Translations under genes and position numbers: made by a program
Notes under the pieces: model-generated
What the model saw: only the letters and a program-made list of their open reading frames with translations
The model's database searches: none
What the model was told of the DNA's origin: nothing
Source: Streptomyces sp. NRRL F-2664
GTDB lineage: Bacteria > Actinomycetota > Actinomycetes > Streptomycetales > Streptomycetaceae
Direction: 5' to 3'
DNA length: 64,000 nucleotides
Assembly: GCF_000719345.1 (NCBI RefSeq)
Contig: NZ_JOFX01000034.1
Span: 6,830-70,829 of the forward strand
Shown here: piece after piece, positions 1 through 8,328 of the stretch
How the letters are laid out: each line of letters starts with the position of its first letter
Position numbering within the stretch: position 1 is the first letter of the stretch

Positions 1-1246
1 GCAGCGCGAGGACGGCCCTCTGGATCTCCTGGCGCTCGAAGAACCGCTCGGCTCCGCGCAGCTGGTACGGGACCCCGGCGTCGGCGAGGGCCTGCTCGTA
101 GACCTCGGACTGGGCGTTGATGCGGAAGAGGACGGCGATCTCGCCGGCCGGCACGCCCGCGGCGATCAGGTCGCGGATCCGGTGGGCGACCCCCTCGGCC
201 TCGGCGGGCTCGTCGGCGTACTCGGCGTAGACCGGCGGGGGGCCGCTCTCGCGCTGGGAGACCAGTTCGAGGCGGTGCTCGGCGGCCCGCCCCCGGGCCT
301 GGCCCAGCAGGCCGTTGGCGAGGTGCACCACCTGGGGCGTCGAGCGGTAGTCGCGGACCAGCTTGACCACGGTGGCGTGCGGGTAGCGCGTGCGGAAGTT
401 CAGCAGGTGGTCGGGGGTGGCGCCGGTGAAGGAGTAGATGGTCTGGCTGGCGTCGCCGACGACGCAGAGGCTGTCGCGCTCGCCGAGCCACAGGTCGAGC
501 AGCCGCTGCTGGAGCGGGCTGACGTCCTGGTACTCGTCCACGACGAAGTGCTGGTACTGGGCGCGGATCTGCTCGGCGATGTCGTGGCGGTCCTGCAGGA
601 TGCCGACGGTCAGCAGCAGCACGTCCTCGAAGTCGATCATGCCTCGGTCGCGCTTGAGCTGTTCGTACGTGCCGTAGATCTGGGCGATCTCGGCCATGTC
701 ACGGGGTGCCTCGCGGCCGGCCTTCAGAGCGGCCGCCGGATAGTCGGCGGGCACCGTCTGGGTGACCTTCGCCCACTCGATCTCCCCGGTGACGTCGCGC
801 AGCTCGCTCCGGTCGAGGCGGATGCGGCAGCGGGCCCCGGCCTCCGCGACGAACTGGACCTTGCGCTCCAGCAGCCGGGGGACGGCTTCCCCGCCGACGG
901 CTCTGGGCCAGAAGTACTGGAGCTGGCGCAGGGCCGCGGAGTGGAAGGTCCGGGCCTGGACCCCGCCCGCCCCGAGCGCGCGCAGCCGGCCGCGCATCTC
1001 GCCGGCGGCCCGGTTGGTGAAGGTGACGGCGAGCACGCTGGCCGGCATGAGCAGCCCGGACCGCACCCCGTAGGCGATCCGGTGGGTGATCGCGCGGGTC
1101 TTGCCGGTACCGGCTCCGGCCAGCACGCACACCGGTCCGCGCAGGCTCGTCGCGACCTCGCGCTGCTCCGGGTCGAGCCCCAGGAGCACCGCGTCGGCCG
1201 AGTCGGGCGCGGCGGTGAAGGATGAGGAGTGCGTTGCTGCTGTCAC
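1..1246 (-). CDS. uvrD2: ATP-dependent DNA helicase UvrD2 (N-terminal part, runs off left edge)
   Basis: This is a superfamily 1A (UvrD/PcrA type) DNA helicase, which unwinds DNA 3'-5' in repair. About 415 residues are present and the C-terminus lies outside the window. In order I see the Walker A motif GAGTGKT (residues 44-50), motif Ia TFTNRAA, motif II VVDEYQD near residue 237, motif III GDASQTIYSF near residue 264 and LFRINAQS later. The GTG at 1246 is the first start that keeps the whole N-terminal motor; no convincing ribosome binding site precedes it, so the start may move. It diverges from mycoredoxin across 171 bp. The UvrD2 rather than UvrD1/PcrA assignment rests on that neighbourhood, which matches mycobacteria. 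The diagnostic C-terminal cysteines and HRDC-like domain cannot be seen. Confidence 0.85.
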   Translation of the reverse strand, partial: MTAATHSSSFTAAPDSADAVLLGLDPEQREVATSLRGPVCVLAGAGTGKTRAITHRIAYGVRSGLLMPASVLAVTFTNRAAGEMRGRLRALGAGGVQARTFHSAALRQLQYFWPRAVGGEAVPRLLERKVQFVAEAGARCRIRLDRSELRDVTGEIEWAKVTQTVPADYPAAALKAGREAPRDMAEIAQIYGTYEQLKRDRGMIDFEDVLLLTVGILQDRHDIAEQIRAQYQHFVVDEYQDVSPLQQRLLDLWLGERDSLCVVGDASQTIYSFTGATPDHLLNFRTRYPHATVVKLVRDYRSTPQVVHLANGLLGQARGRAAEHRLELVSQRESGPPPVYAEYADEPAEAEGVAHRIRDLIAAGVPAGEIAVLFRINAQSEVYEQALADAGVPYQLRGAERFFERQEIQRAVLAL

Positions 1247-1348
1247 TCCGCCATGCTGCCAGGTCTCGTGCGCCGGGCGGGAAATCTGTCCACAGGCATC
1301 ACGGATACGTCATACCGGTCACACGCACGGTGCGGATGTGCACGGACG

Positions 1349-1375
1349 GGAATGTTCCGCGCGGTGGCGTACGTT
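1349..1375 (+). promoter_or_regulatory. SigR-type promoter of mrx1 (19-bp spacer)
   Basis: GGAAT at 1349-1353 (preceded by G) and GTT at 1373-1375 are separated by 19 bp, about 40 bp before the mrx1 start. The SigR/SigH thiol-stress consensus is GGAAT-N18-GTT, so the spacer is one base long. Mycoredoxin is a plausible member of that regulon. Confidence 0.45.
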
Positions 1376-1417
1376 CGTGTACTCGGACCACAGAGCCTTC
1401 ACGAAGGAGAGCGCAGC

Positions 1418-1678
1418 ATGCAGGACACCGGCACCGTCACGATGTACAGCACGACCTGGTGCGGCTACTGCCGTCGGCTGAAGACGCAGCTGGACCGGGA
1501 AGGCATCGCGTACAACGAGATCAACATCGAGCTCGATCCGGAGTCCGCCGCGTTCGTCGAGAAGGCCAACGGCGGGAACCAGACAGTGCCGACCGTGCTC
1601 GTGAAGTCCGCCGCCGGCAACGAGTCCGTCATGACGAACCCGAGCCTGGCCCAGGTCAAGCAGGCCCTCGCCGTCTGA
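1418..1678 (+). CDS. mrx1: Mycoredoxin (glutaredoxin-like oxidoreductase)
   Basis: This 86-residue cytosolic glutaredoxin-fold protein should reduce mycothiol mixed disulfides (S-mycothiolated proteins) using mycothiol. The redox motif is WCGYC near residues 14-18, followed by TVPTV, the cis-proline signature of the fold; this is the usual size and arrangement of actinobacterial Mrx1. The ATG at 1418 is chosen over the upstream in-frame GTG starts because GAAGGAGA at 1403-1410 sits 7 nt before it and the N-terminus then matches the family. A SigR-type promoter lies just upstream. The mycothiol deacetylase gene mshB lies elsewhere in the window. It is convergent with nudC, with a stem-loop between. 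Confidence 0.92.
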   Translation: MQDTGTVTMYSTTWCGYCRRLKTQLDREGIAYNEINIELDPESAAFVEKANGGNQTVPTVLVKSAAGNESVMTNPSLAQVKQALAV

Positions 1679-1703
1679 GCCGGCTCTCCCGGCGTCCGCA
1701 GCA

Positions 1704-1729
1704 GGCCCCCGCCGTCCGAGGCGGGGGCC
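1704..1729. terminator. Bidirectional stem-loop between mrx1 and nudC
   Basis: A perfect 10-bp GC stem (1704-1713 with 1720-1729) with a 6-nt loop lies between two convergent genes. There is no long U tract, as is usual in Streptomyces. Confidence 0.7.
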
Positions 1730-1747
1730 TTCCGCATGTGACGGACG

Positions 1748-2677
1748 TTACGCGGCGGCCCTGGGCAGGGGCTCGCCGTACCAGCGCTCGACCAGCCGGG
1801 CGGCGATGGAGATGCCCGACGGGGGCAGCACCTCGCCCGACTCGAACGCCGCGCGCAGCTCCTCGCGGGAGAACCAGCGGGCCTCCTGGATCTCCTCGCC
1901 GTCCACGGTGATCTCGGAACTGGTGGCCCGGGCGTTGAAGCCGAGCATCAGGCTGTAGGGGAACGGCCACGGCTGGCTGGCCACGTACTCGACCCGCCCG
2001 ACCCTGACGCCCGCCTCCTCCCACACCTCGCGGACGACGGACTGCTCGATGGACTCGCCCGGCTCCACGAACCCGGCGAGCGTCGAGAAGCGGCCCTCCG
2101 GCCAGTGCACCTGGCGGCCCAGCAGCGCCCGGTCGTGCTCGTCGGTGACCAGCATGATCACGGCCGGGTCGGTGCGGGGGTAGTGCTCGGCGCCGCAGCC
2201 CGGGCAGCGGCGGATGTGCCCGGCGGCCGCGACCACCGTGCGCTCCCCGCAGCGGGAGCAGAAGCGGTGCATCCGCTGCCAGTTCTCCAGCGCCACCGCG
2301 TTGACCATCAGTGCGGCGTCGCGGTCGTTCAGGAGCAGTCCGGCCTCGCGCAGGCCCGCCGGACGGGCCGACTGGTCCATGCGGCCGGGCAGGGCGTCCT
2401 TCTGCAGGGCGAAGTACCGTACGCCGTCCTCGTCCGTGCCCAGGAAGTAGCGGTGGGTCTCGGTGACCGGGGCCTCGAAGGCCGGCGTCATCACGATGCC
2501 GGTGCCGCCGTCGGGGGTGTCGTCGATCAGGACCTGGCCGCCGGAGACGACGAAGACGCGGGTCGTCGGGTGGCTCCAGGCGGCGGCGAGCCAGGCCTCG
2601 TCGAGGCGGTGGTGCGCACTGCGGTCGATGCCGCTGGGCGCGGTGAGCGAGACGGGACGCTCGGTATGGGTGCTCAC
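1748..2677 (-). CDS. nudC: NAD+ diphosphatase / RNA de-NADding hydrolase NudC
   Basis: This Nudix hydrolase cleaves NAD(H) to NMN(H) and AMP and can remove NAD caps from RNA. The 309-residue protein shows the NudC-specific zinc ribbon (Cys 140, 143, 158, 161), then the Nudix box, GFVEPGE with REVWEEAGV (about residues 202-224), then SQPWPFPYSLM (about 234-244), the motif that marks the NudC subfamily for NADH. I chose the GTG at 2677 because a purine-rich GGGGGAG lies upstream; an ATG 12 codons further up would add a proline-rich tail. It is the last gene of a minus-strand run after adnA, adnB and the dipeptidase gene. Confidence 0.93.
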   Translation of the reverse strand: MSTHTERPVSLTAPSGIDRSAHHRLDEAWLAAAWSHPTTRVFVVSGGQVLIDDTPDGGTGIVMTPAFEAPVTETHRYFLGTDEDGVRYFALQKDALPGRMDQSARPAGLREAGLLLNDRDAALMVNAVALENWQRMHRFCSRCGERTVVAAAGHIRRCPGCGAEHYPRTDPAVIMLVTDEHDRALLGRQVHWPEGRFSTLAGFVEPGESIEQSVVREVWEEAGVRVGRVEYVASQPWPFPYSLMLGFNARATSSEITVDGEEIQEARWFSREELRAAFESGEVLPPSGISIAARLVERWYGEPLPRAAA

Positions 2678-2741
2678 TGGTACTTCCAACTCCCCCGGTG
2701 GTGGGACAGGCATGCTCGGTACGACAGGTGTGTGCGCCGGG

Positions 2742-4169
2742 TCAGGCGGGTGCGGGCGGCGGCGTGCCGGGGGCGCGCAGGGCGGCGGCCAGGTCCCCCC
2801 AGAGGTAGGCGGCCGTCTCGACGCCCTTGAGCAGCAGGTCCAGCTCGACCTTCTCGTTCGGCGCGTGCCAGCCGTCCGACGGCACGGAGATCCCGAGGAA
2901 GAGGACGGGTGCGTCGAGTACGTCCTGGAGGTCGGCGGCGGGCCCGGAGCCGCCCTCGCGGGTGAAGCGGATCTTCTGGCCGAAGGCGCGGCCCATGGAC
3001 CGGACGACGGACTGCAGCGCCGGGTGGTCCAGCGGGGTCAGGCAGGGGCGGGTGGGGGCGCCGAAGGTGATGGCGTGCCGGATCCCGTCCGGGACACGGG
3101 TCGCGACCCACTCCCTGACGGCCGCCTCGACCTCGTACGGGTCCTGCCCCGACACCAGGCGGAACGACAACTTCACGTGGGCGGAGGCGGGCACGATGGT
3201 CTTCCCGCCGGGGCCCTGGTAGCCGCCGCCGATGCCGTTGACCTCGGCCGTGGGGCGGGCCCACACCCGCTCCAGGGTGGAGTAGCCGGCCTCCCCGGCG
3301 GCCGCGTGCGACTTGGCCGTGCGCAGCCACTCCGACTCGTCGAAGGGCAGCTCGGCGATGAGCGCGCGCTCCGTGTCGGTGAGCTCGGCGATCCCGTCGT
3401 AGAAGCCGGGGACGGTGACGCGGCCGTCGGCGTCGTGCAGGGCGGCGACCAGGCGCGCGGCGGCGGTGGCCGGGTTGGGCACGGCTCCGCCGAAAGCGCC
3501 GGAGTGGATGTCCTGGTCGGGGCCGTGGAGGTCGATCTCGCAGTCGGCGACGCCGCGCATGCCGGTGCAGACGGTGGGCGTGGTCTCGGACCACATGCCG
3601 GTGTCGGAGACGATGACGACATCGGCGGCGAGTTCGCCGGCGCGGGTCTCGACGAGCTCGCGGAAGTGCGCGGAGCCGGACTCCTCCTCGCCCTCGACGA
3701 TCAGCTTGAGGTGGACGGCGGGGGCGGCGGCGCCCGTGGCCGCCAGGTGCGCCCGGACCCCCAGGGTGTGGAAGAACACCTGGCCCTTGTCGTCCGCGGC
3801 GCCGCGCGCGTAGAGGCGGCCGCCCTGGACCACCGGCTCGAACGGGTCGGTGTGCCAGCCGTCGGCGAGGGCGGCGGGCTGCACGTCGTGGTGGCCGTAC
3901 ACGAGGACGGTCGGGGCGTGCGGGTCCTCGCTCGGCCAGTGCGCGTAGACGGCGGGGGCGCCGCGGGTCTCCCAGACCTCGGCGACCGGGAAGCCGGTCT
4001 CCTTGAGCTTCGCCGCGAGCCATTCGGCGCTGCGGCGTACGTCGTCCGCGTGCTCGGGCTGGGCCGAGACGGAGGGGATGCGCAGCCACTCGGCGAGGTC
4101 GTCGAGGAAGGCGGCGCGGTGGGTGTCGATGTACGTGCGGACGACGCTGTCCGGCCGGGTGTCGCTCAT
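2742..4169 (-). CDS. M20 family metallo-dipeptidase
   Basis: This is a 475-residue cytosolic di-zinc peptidase of the M20 family, of the dipeptidase/CNDP-like type that hydrolyses short peptides. Visible signatures are YGHHDVQP (first metal His with the assisting Asp), DDKGQVFFH (bridging Asp region) and EGEEESGS (catalytic Glu and metal Glu), then the lid/dimerisation domain and a C-terminal metal-binding segment. The substrate cannot be predicted. The start ATG has no Shine-Dalgarno sequence. Instead TAGGCT lies exactly 6 nt upstream (4176-4181), overlapping the adnB stop codon, so the gene may also have its own leaderless transcript. It is not an obvious partner of AdnAB. Confidence 0.88.
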   Translation of the reverse strand: MSDTRPDSVVRTYIDTHRAAFLDDLAEWLRIPSVSAQPEHADDVRRSAEWLAAKLKETGFPVAEVWETRGAPAVYAHWPSEDPHAPTVLVYGHHDVQPAALADGWHTDPFEPVVQGGRLYARGAADDKGQVFFHTLGVRAHLAATGAAAPAVHLKLIVEGEEESGSAHFRELVETRAGELAADVVIVSDTGMWSETTPTVCTGMRGVADCEIDLHGPDQDIHSGAFGGAVPNPATAAARLVAALHDADGRVTVPGFYDGIAELTDTERALIAELPFDESEWLRTAKSHAAAGEAGYSTLERVWARPTAEVNGIGGGYQGPGGKTIVPASAHVKLSFRLVSGQDPYEVEAAVREWVATRVPDGIRHAITFGAPTRPCLTPLDHPALQSVVRSMGRAFGQKIRFTREGGSGPAADLQDVLDAPVLFLGISVPSDGWHAPNEKVELDLLLKGVETAAYLWGDLAAALRAPGTPPPAPA

Positions 4170-4175
4170 GCCCCG

Positions 4176-4181
4176 AGCCTA
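4176..4181 (-). promoter_or_regulatory. -10 box TAGGCT for leaderless dipeptidase mRNA
   Basis: TAGGCT fits TANNNT and ends 6 nt before the ATG at 4169; there is no ribosome binding site. It overlaps the TAG stop of adnB. No clear -35 box is seen. Confidence 0.4.
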
Positions 4182-7100
4182 GCCGTCCGCCCGGTGGTCG
4201 CCGTCGGGGCCCGATGCGCCTTGGAGGATCCGCTCAAGGCGGGCCCTGCCGGGGAGGTTGCGCGGGCGGATCACACGGCCGCTGCGGACGTGGAGGAAGG
4301 CGGCGGTGACCCGGTCGAGCGGGGTGTCCGTGGCTTCGGCCCAGGCCAGGCGGTAGACGGCGAGCTGGAGCGGGTCGGCGTCGGTGGTTCGGCCGGTCTT
4401 CCAGTCGACGATCTCGTAGGCGTCGTCGCCGTGGGCATCGGTCGTCTTGTAGACGGCGTCGATCCGACCGCGGACGACCCGGCCGGCGAGGGTGATCTGG
4501 ACCGGGGCCTCCATCCGGTGGGGCGGGCGGTCGGCATAGGGGCTGCGCTCGAAGGCCGCCTTGAGGGCGTCGAGGTCGGCGTCGTCGGCGATGTCCTGCC
4601 CGGCGCCGGCGCCGGGCAGGTCGGCGACGGGGTCGAGGACGTCGAGGAAGGGGAGCGGGAGGTCCTCGAAGCGGGACTCGACCCAGGCGTGGAAGCGGGT
4701 GCCCTGGCGGGCCGCCGGCTGCGGGGGCTTCGGCATGGGGCGAGCGAGGTCGCGGGCGAAGCCCTGCTCGTCGGCGGCGAGCCGGAGCAGCTGGCTGGCG
4801 GACAGGGCGGCGGGCAGTTCCACGTCGCGGACGGCCGCGCGGGAACGGCGGAGCTCGCCCTCCAGGGCGTCGAGGTCCCGGTCCCACGAGGCGACGGTCC
4901 GCGCCTCCTCGGGCGTGAGCCGCGCGCCTCGGGCGGGCTCACCCGCCCCGGACCGCGCCGCGGAGTACGGCTGCACCGAGTGGAACCGGCCCCCGGCGGG
5001 CCCGGCCACGCCGGGCCGCCCCGCGGGGGCGGCCTGCGGGGCGGCGGGGCGGGCGGGCGGGCGGGCGCCGGGCTGCGCCGCGGGCTCAGTCGCCCAGGCC
5101 TCGCCGGCCCATGCCTCGTCGGCCCACGCGTCGTCGGCCCACGCGTCCTGCGGCGCGGCGGCTCCGCCCGCGGCATACGGCTCACCCAGCGGGTCGGCCG
5201 GTGAGGCAGGCACCCGCACGCCGGGCCGCGCCGACGGGTCGTCGGCCCAGGCGTCCCACGGCCCGACGGCTCCGCCCGCGGCGTACGGGTCGGCGGTCGG
5301 TGCGCCGCCGCGCGGCTCCGCCGGGGAAGCGCCGTCCTCCGCCGGGGCGGCCGGCACGCCGGGCCGCGCCGACGGGTCGGCGGATCGGGCGTCGCTCGGG
5401 GCGACGGCTGCGTCCGCGGCGCCTGCGTCCGGCGTCGGGTGCCCCGCTGCCGGGCGGGGTGCGCCGTCGCCCCGGGCAGGCTCGGCCGGGGCGGGCCGGG
5501 GGCCGCGCGGACGGGGTACGGCGTGCGGCCCCGGGTCTGCGGGTCCGACCGCCCCGGCGGCCCCGGCGGCCCCGGCCGGGTCGTCCGCCGGGGCGGTGGC
5601 GGCGGCCCGGGGCGGAGCCGCGCCGGCGCCGTTCCAGAGGTCGTCGGTGTCCCAGGCGTCGGCCGGGACGGACCAGGGGGCCTCCGGGGGCCATGGTTCG
5701 GCGTCGTAGGCGGGGTCTTCGCAGTCCGGGGGCCAGAGACAGGCCTCGTCCTGCGCGGGCGGGGGCGGCGTCGCCAGGTGCGACTCCACCAGCGCGGCCG
5801 CCGCGCGGCGCAGGGCCAGGGAGTGCGGGTCGAGCGGGAGCGGCCAGGAGTGGTCCGGGCCGGACCCCGCGGTCAGGGCCGGGTTCTCGGCGGACGGCTC
5901 GGGCTCGTCCGCCCAGGCCTCGATCTCGCCGTGGCCTGCCGCGCAGTGCTCGTAGAGGGCCTGGAGGAACTGCGACGGGCCGCGCCGCTTCTTCTGGGTC
6001 GGGCCCCACCAGTGGCCGGAGGCCAGCAGCAGGGACCGGGGACGGGTGAAGGTCACGTAGCCCAGGCGCAGCTCCTCCACGGCTTTGTGGTGCTTGAGGG
6101 CGACCTTGAAGGACTTCAGCCCGGCCGAGGTCCAGGCCGGGTCGGCCGGCAGGGTGGGGGCGTCGCCGCGCAGCGCGTACGGGAGGACCTTGGCGTACGA
6201 GGTCCAGGCCTCCGGCGCCTTCTCCTTCGGGAAGGACCCCGCGCACAGGTCGGGGACGACCACCACGTCCCACTCCAGGCCCTTGGACTTGTGGGCGGTG
6301 AGGACCTTCACGGTGTTCTCGCCGCCCGGCAGGGCGTGGTCGAGGCCCTTCTCGTACTGGGCGGCCGTGCGCAGGAACGCCAGGAAGGCCAGCAGCGTGG
6401 CCTCGCCGTCCAGCGCGGCGAAACCGGCGGCGACGTCCATGAAGTTCGACAGGGTCTCGCGCCGGCGGGCTGCCAGGGCGTGCGGGGACGCGGACAGTTC
6501 CACTTCGAGGCCGGTCGTGGACAGCACCCGGTGCAGGACGTCCATCAGCGGGTCGGCGAGGGAGCGGCGCAGGTCGCGGAGCTCCTGCGCGAGGTGCGCG
6601 AAGCGGACCCGGGCCTCGGCGGAGAAGGGCAGGTCGTCCGCGGTACGGCCGGCGCCGTCGAGGAAGGTCTCCAGGGCGTCGGCGAGGGACACGACCTCCG
6701 CCGGGTCGACGCCCTCGACGGCCGCCGCGAGCCGTTCGTCGGGGTCGGACCCGGCCGGTGCGCGGCCCACGAGCAGTCGTGCCCGGCGGCCGAGGAGGGC
6801 CAGGTCGCGGGCGCCGATCCGCCAGCGGGGGCCGACGAGGAGCCGGACCAGGGAGGCGTTCGCACCCGGGTCCTGGAGGACTTCGCAGACGGCGACGAGG
6901 TCGGCGACCTCGGGGAGGTGCAGCAGCCCGGACAGGCCGACGACCTCCACCGGGACGTCCCGGTCCACCAGCACGGCCTGGATCTGCGCGAAGTCCCCGG
7001 CGGAGCGGCACAGGACGGCGATCTCGCGCGGCTGCGTGCCCGTGCGCACCAGGTGGGCGACGGAGTCCGCGACCCATTCGAGCTCCTCGGCGTGGGTCTC

Positions 7101-8270
7101 CAGCAGGGCGCAGCGGACCTGCCCGACGCCCTCCGCGCCCGGCGCCGGACGCAGTGCTTCCACGCCTTCGTGCATGGCGCGCAGCGGGGCGGCGAGGCCG
7201 TTGGCCAGGTCGAGCAGGCGGCCGCCGCTGCGCCGGTTCTCGCTGAGGGAGAGCCGGGTGGCGGGCGTGCCGTCGGCGTGCGGGAAGTGCTCGGGGAAGT
7301 CGTCCAGGTTGGCCACGGAGGCCCCGCGCCAGCCGTAGATCGCCTGGCAGGGGTCGCCGACGGCCGTGACGGCGTGGCCGGTGCCCGCGCCGAACAGGCC
7401 CGACAGCAGCAGCCGCTGGGCGACGGACGTGTCCTGGTACTCGTCGAGCAGGACCACCCGGAACTCCTCGCGCAGCAGTGCGCCCACCTCGGGCCGGGTG
7501 GTGGCGAGCTGCGCGGAGAGGGCTATCTGGTCGCTGAAGTCGAAGAGGTCGCGGGAGCGTTTGGCGGCGCGGTAGCGGCCGACGAGCTCCAGGAGTTCGA
7601 GGCGGCCGCGGACGGCCTCGGGGACCTTGCGCAGGTCTTCGTTGGTGAGCTTCACCCCGGCGAGCACGTCCAGCAGCGCGGTGTCGTGCAGGCGCAGATC
7701 GGCGGGGTCGACCAGGTGCTCGGAGAGTTCCGCGTCGAGCGCGAGGAGGTCGCCGACGAGGTCGGGGAGGGACTTGGTGAGCGAGGGGTACGGGCCGGGG
7801 GCGTCGCGCAGCACCTTCGCGGCGAGCTGGAAGCGGGTGGCGTCGGCGAGGAGGCGGGAACCGGGCTCCAGGCCGATGCGCAGGCCGTGGTCCTTGAGGA
7901 GCTGGCCGGCGAAGGCGTGGTAGGTGGAGATCCGCGGCTCCCCGCCGGCCGCGTCGGCGTCGGCCGGGGAGGGGTCGGGGTCGGTGATGCCGGCCCGCGC
8001 CAGCGCGCTCCGTACGCGCTCGGACAGCTCCCCGGCGGCCTTGTTGGTGAAGGTGAGGCCGAGGACCTGCTCGGGTGCGACCGTGCCGGTGCCGACGAGC
8101 CAGACCACGCGGGCGGCCATGACGGTGGTCTTGCCGGATCCGGCGCCGGCGACGACGACCTGCGGGGCGGGCGGGGCGGTGACGCAGGCCATCTGCTCGG
8201 GCGTGAAGGGGATCCCGAGGAGCTCCTTGAGCTGCTCGGGATCGGTCAGTACGGACGCACGCGCGGACAC
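4179..8270 (-). CDS. adnB: AdnB-like helicase-nuclease subunit
   Basis: This is the second subunit of AdnAB, the actinobacterial double-strand-break resection motor. The 1363-residue protein has an N-terminal UvrD-like motor with Walker A GAGSGKT (42-48), motif II LLDEYQD and the late motif LTAHKSKGLEW. A RecB-like PD-(D/E)XK nuclease follows near the C-terminus, with GRIDAVYK and VDWKTGR preserved, so the nuclease should be active. Between them, roughly residues 877-1107 are an Ala/Pro/Asp/Trp-rich low-complexity linker with short tandem repeats, which makes the protein longer than mycobacterial AdnB (about 1100). The GTG start at 8270 has no Shine-Dalgarno but TAGCCT 6 nt upstream. It is 58 bp downstream of adnA. 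Confidence 0.88.
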   Translation of the reverse strand: MSARASVLTDPEQLKELLGIPFTPEQMACVTAPPAPQVVVAGAGSGKTTVMAARVVWLVGTGTVAPEQVLGLTFTNKAAGELSERVRSALARAGITDPDPSPADADAAGGEPRISTYHAFAGQLLKDHGLRIGLEPGSRLLADATRFQLAAKVLRDAPGPYPSLTKSLPDLVGDLLALDAELSEHLVDPADLRLHDTALLDVLAGVKLTNEDLRKVPEAVRGRLELLELVGRYRAAKRSRDLFDFSDQIALSAQLATTRPEVGALLREEFRVVLLDEYQDTSVAQRLLLSGLFGAGTGHAVTAVGDPCQAIYGWRGASVANLDDFPEHFPHADGTPATRLSLSENRRSGGRLLDLANGLAAPLRAMHEGVEALRPAPGAEGVGQVRCALLETHAEELEWVADSVAHLVRTGTQPREIAVLCRSAGDFAQIQAVLVDRDVPVEVVGLSGLLHLPEVADLVAVCEVLQDPGANASLVRLLVGPRWRIGARDLALLGRRARLLVGRAPAGSDPDERLAAAVEGVDPAEVVSLADALETFLDGAGRTADDLPFSAEARVRFAHLAQELRDLRRSLADPLMDVLHRVLSTTGLEVELSASPHALAARRRETLSNFMDVAAGFAALDGEATLLAFLAFLRTAAQYEKGLDHALPGGENTVKVLTAHKSKGLEWDVVVVPDLCAGSFPKEKAPEAWTSYAKVLPYALRGDAPTLPADPAWTSAGLKSFKVALKHHKAVEELRLGYVTFTRPRSLLLASGHWWGPTQKKRRGPSQFLQALYEHCAAGHGEIEAWADEPEPSAENPALTAGSGPDHSWPLPLDPHSLALRRAAAALVESHLATPPPPAQDEACLWPPDCEDPAYDAEPWPPEAPWSVPADAWDTDDLWNGAGAAPPRAAATAPADDPAGAAGAAGAVGPADPGPHAVPRPRGPRPAPAEPARGDGAPRPAAGHPTPDAGAADAAVAPSDARSADPSARPGVPAAPAEDGASPAEPRGGAPTADPYAAGGAVGPWDAWADDPSARPGVRVPASPADPLGEPYAAGGAAAPQDAWADDAWADEAWAGEAWATEPAAQPGARPPARPAAPQAAPAGRPGVAGPAGGRFHSVQPYSAARSGAGEPARGARLTPEEARTVASWDRDLDALEGELRRSRAAVRDVELPAALSASQLLRLAADEQGFARDLARPMPKPPQPAARQGTRFHAWVESRFEDLPLPFLDVLDPVADLPGAGAGQDIADDADLDALKAAFERSPYADRPPHRMEAPVQITLAGRVVRGRIDAVYKTTDAHGDDAYEIVDWKTGRTTDADPLQLAVYRLAWAEATDTPLDRVTAAFLHVRSGRVIRPRNLPGRARLERILQGASGPDGDHRADG
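5101..5148. repeat. 15-bp tandem repeat inside adnB linker
   Basis: Three consecutive 15-bp units start at 5101, 5116 and 5131, the last two identical, with partial copies on both sides. They encode the pentapeptide series ADDAW-ADEAW-AGEAW in the AdnB linker. Confidence 0.85.
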
Positions 8271-8276
8271 ATCAAA

Positions 8277-8282
8277 AGGCTA
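8277..8282 (-). promoter_or_regulatory. Possible -10 box TAGCCT for adnB
   Basis: TAGCCT fits TANNNT and lies 6 nt before the GTG start at 8270. No -35 match is visible, so adnB may equally be read from the adnA transcript. Confidence 0.25.
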
Positions 8283-8328
8283 GCCGCCCCGACCGACAGC
8301 CCCGGCCGACGGCGGGTGGGGCGGGGGC

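Noticed and set aside
182..1225. 347-residue plus-strand frame opposite uvrD2
   Set aside because: Gly/Ala/Val-rich shadow of the helicase, which has all its motifs on the minus strand.
2463..5204. 913-residue plus-strand frame across the dipeptidase and adnB genes
   Set aside because: Shadow frame in high-GC DNA without domains; it crosses two real genes on the other strand.
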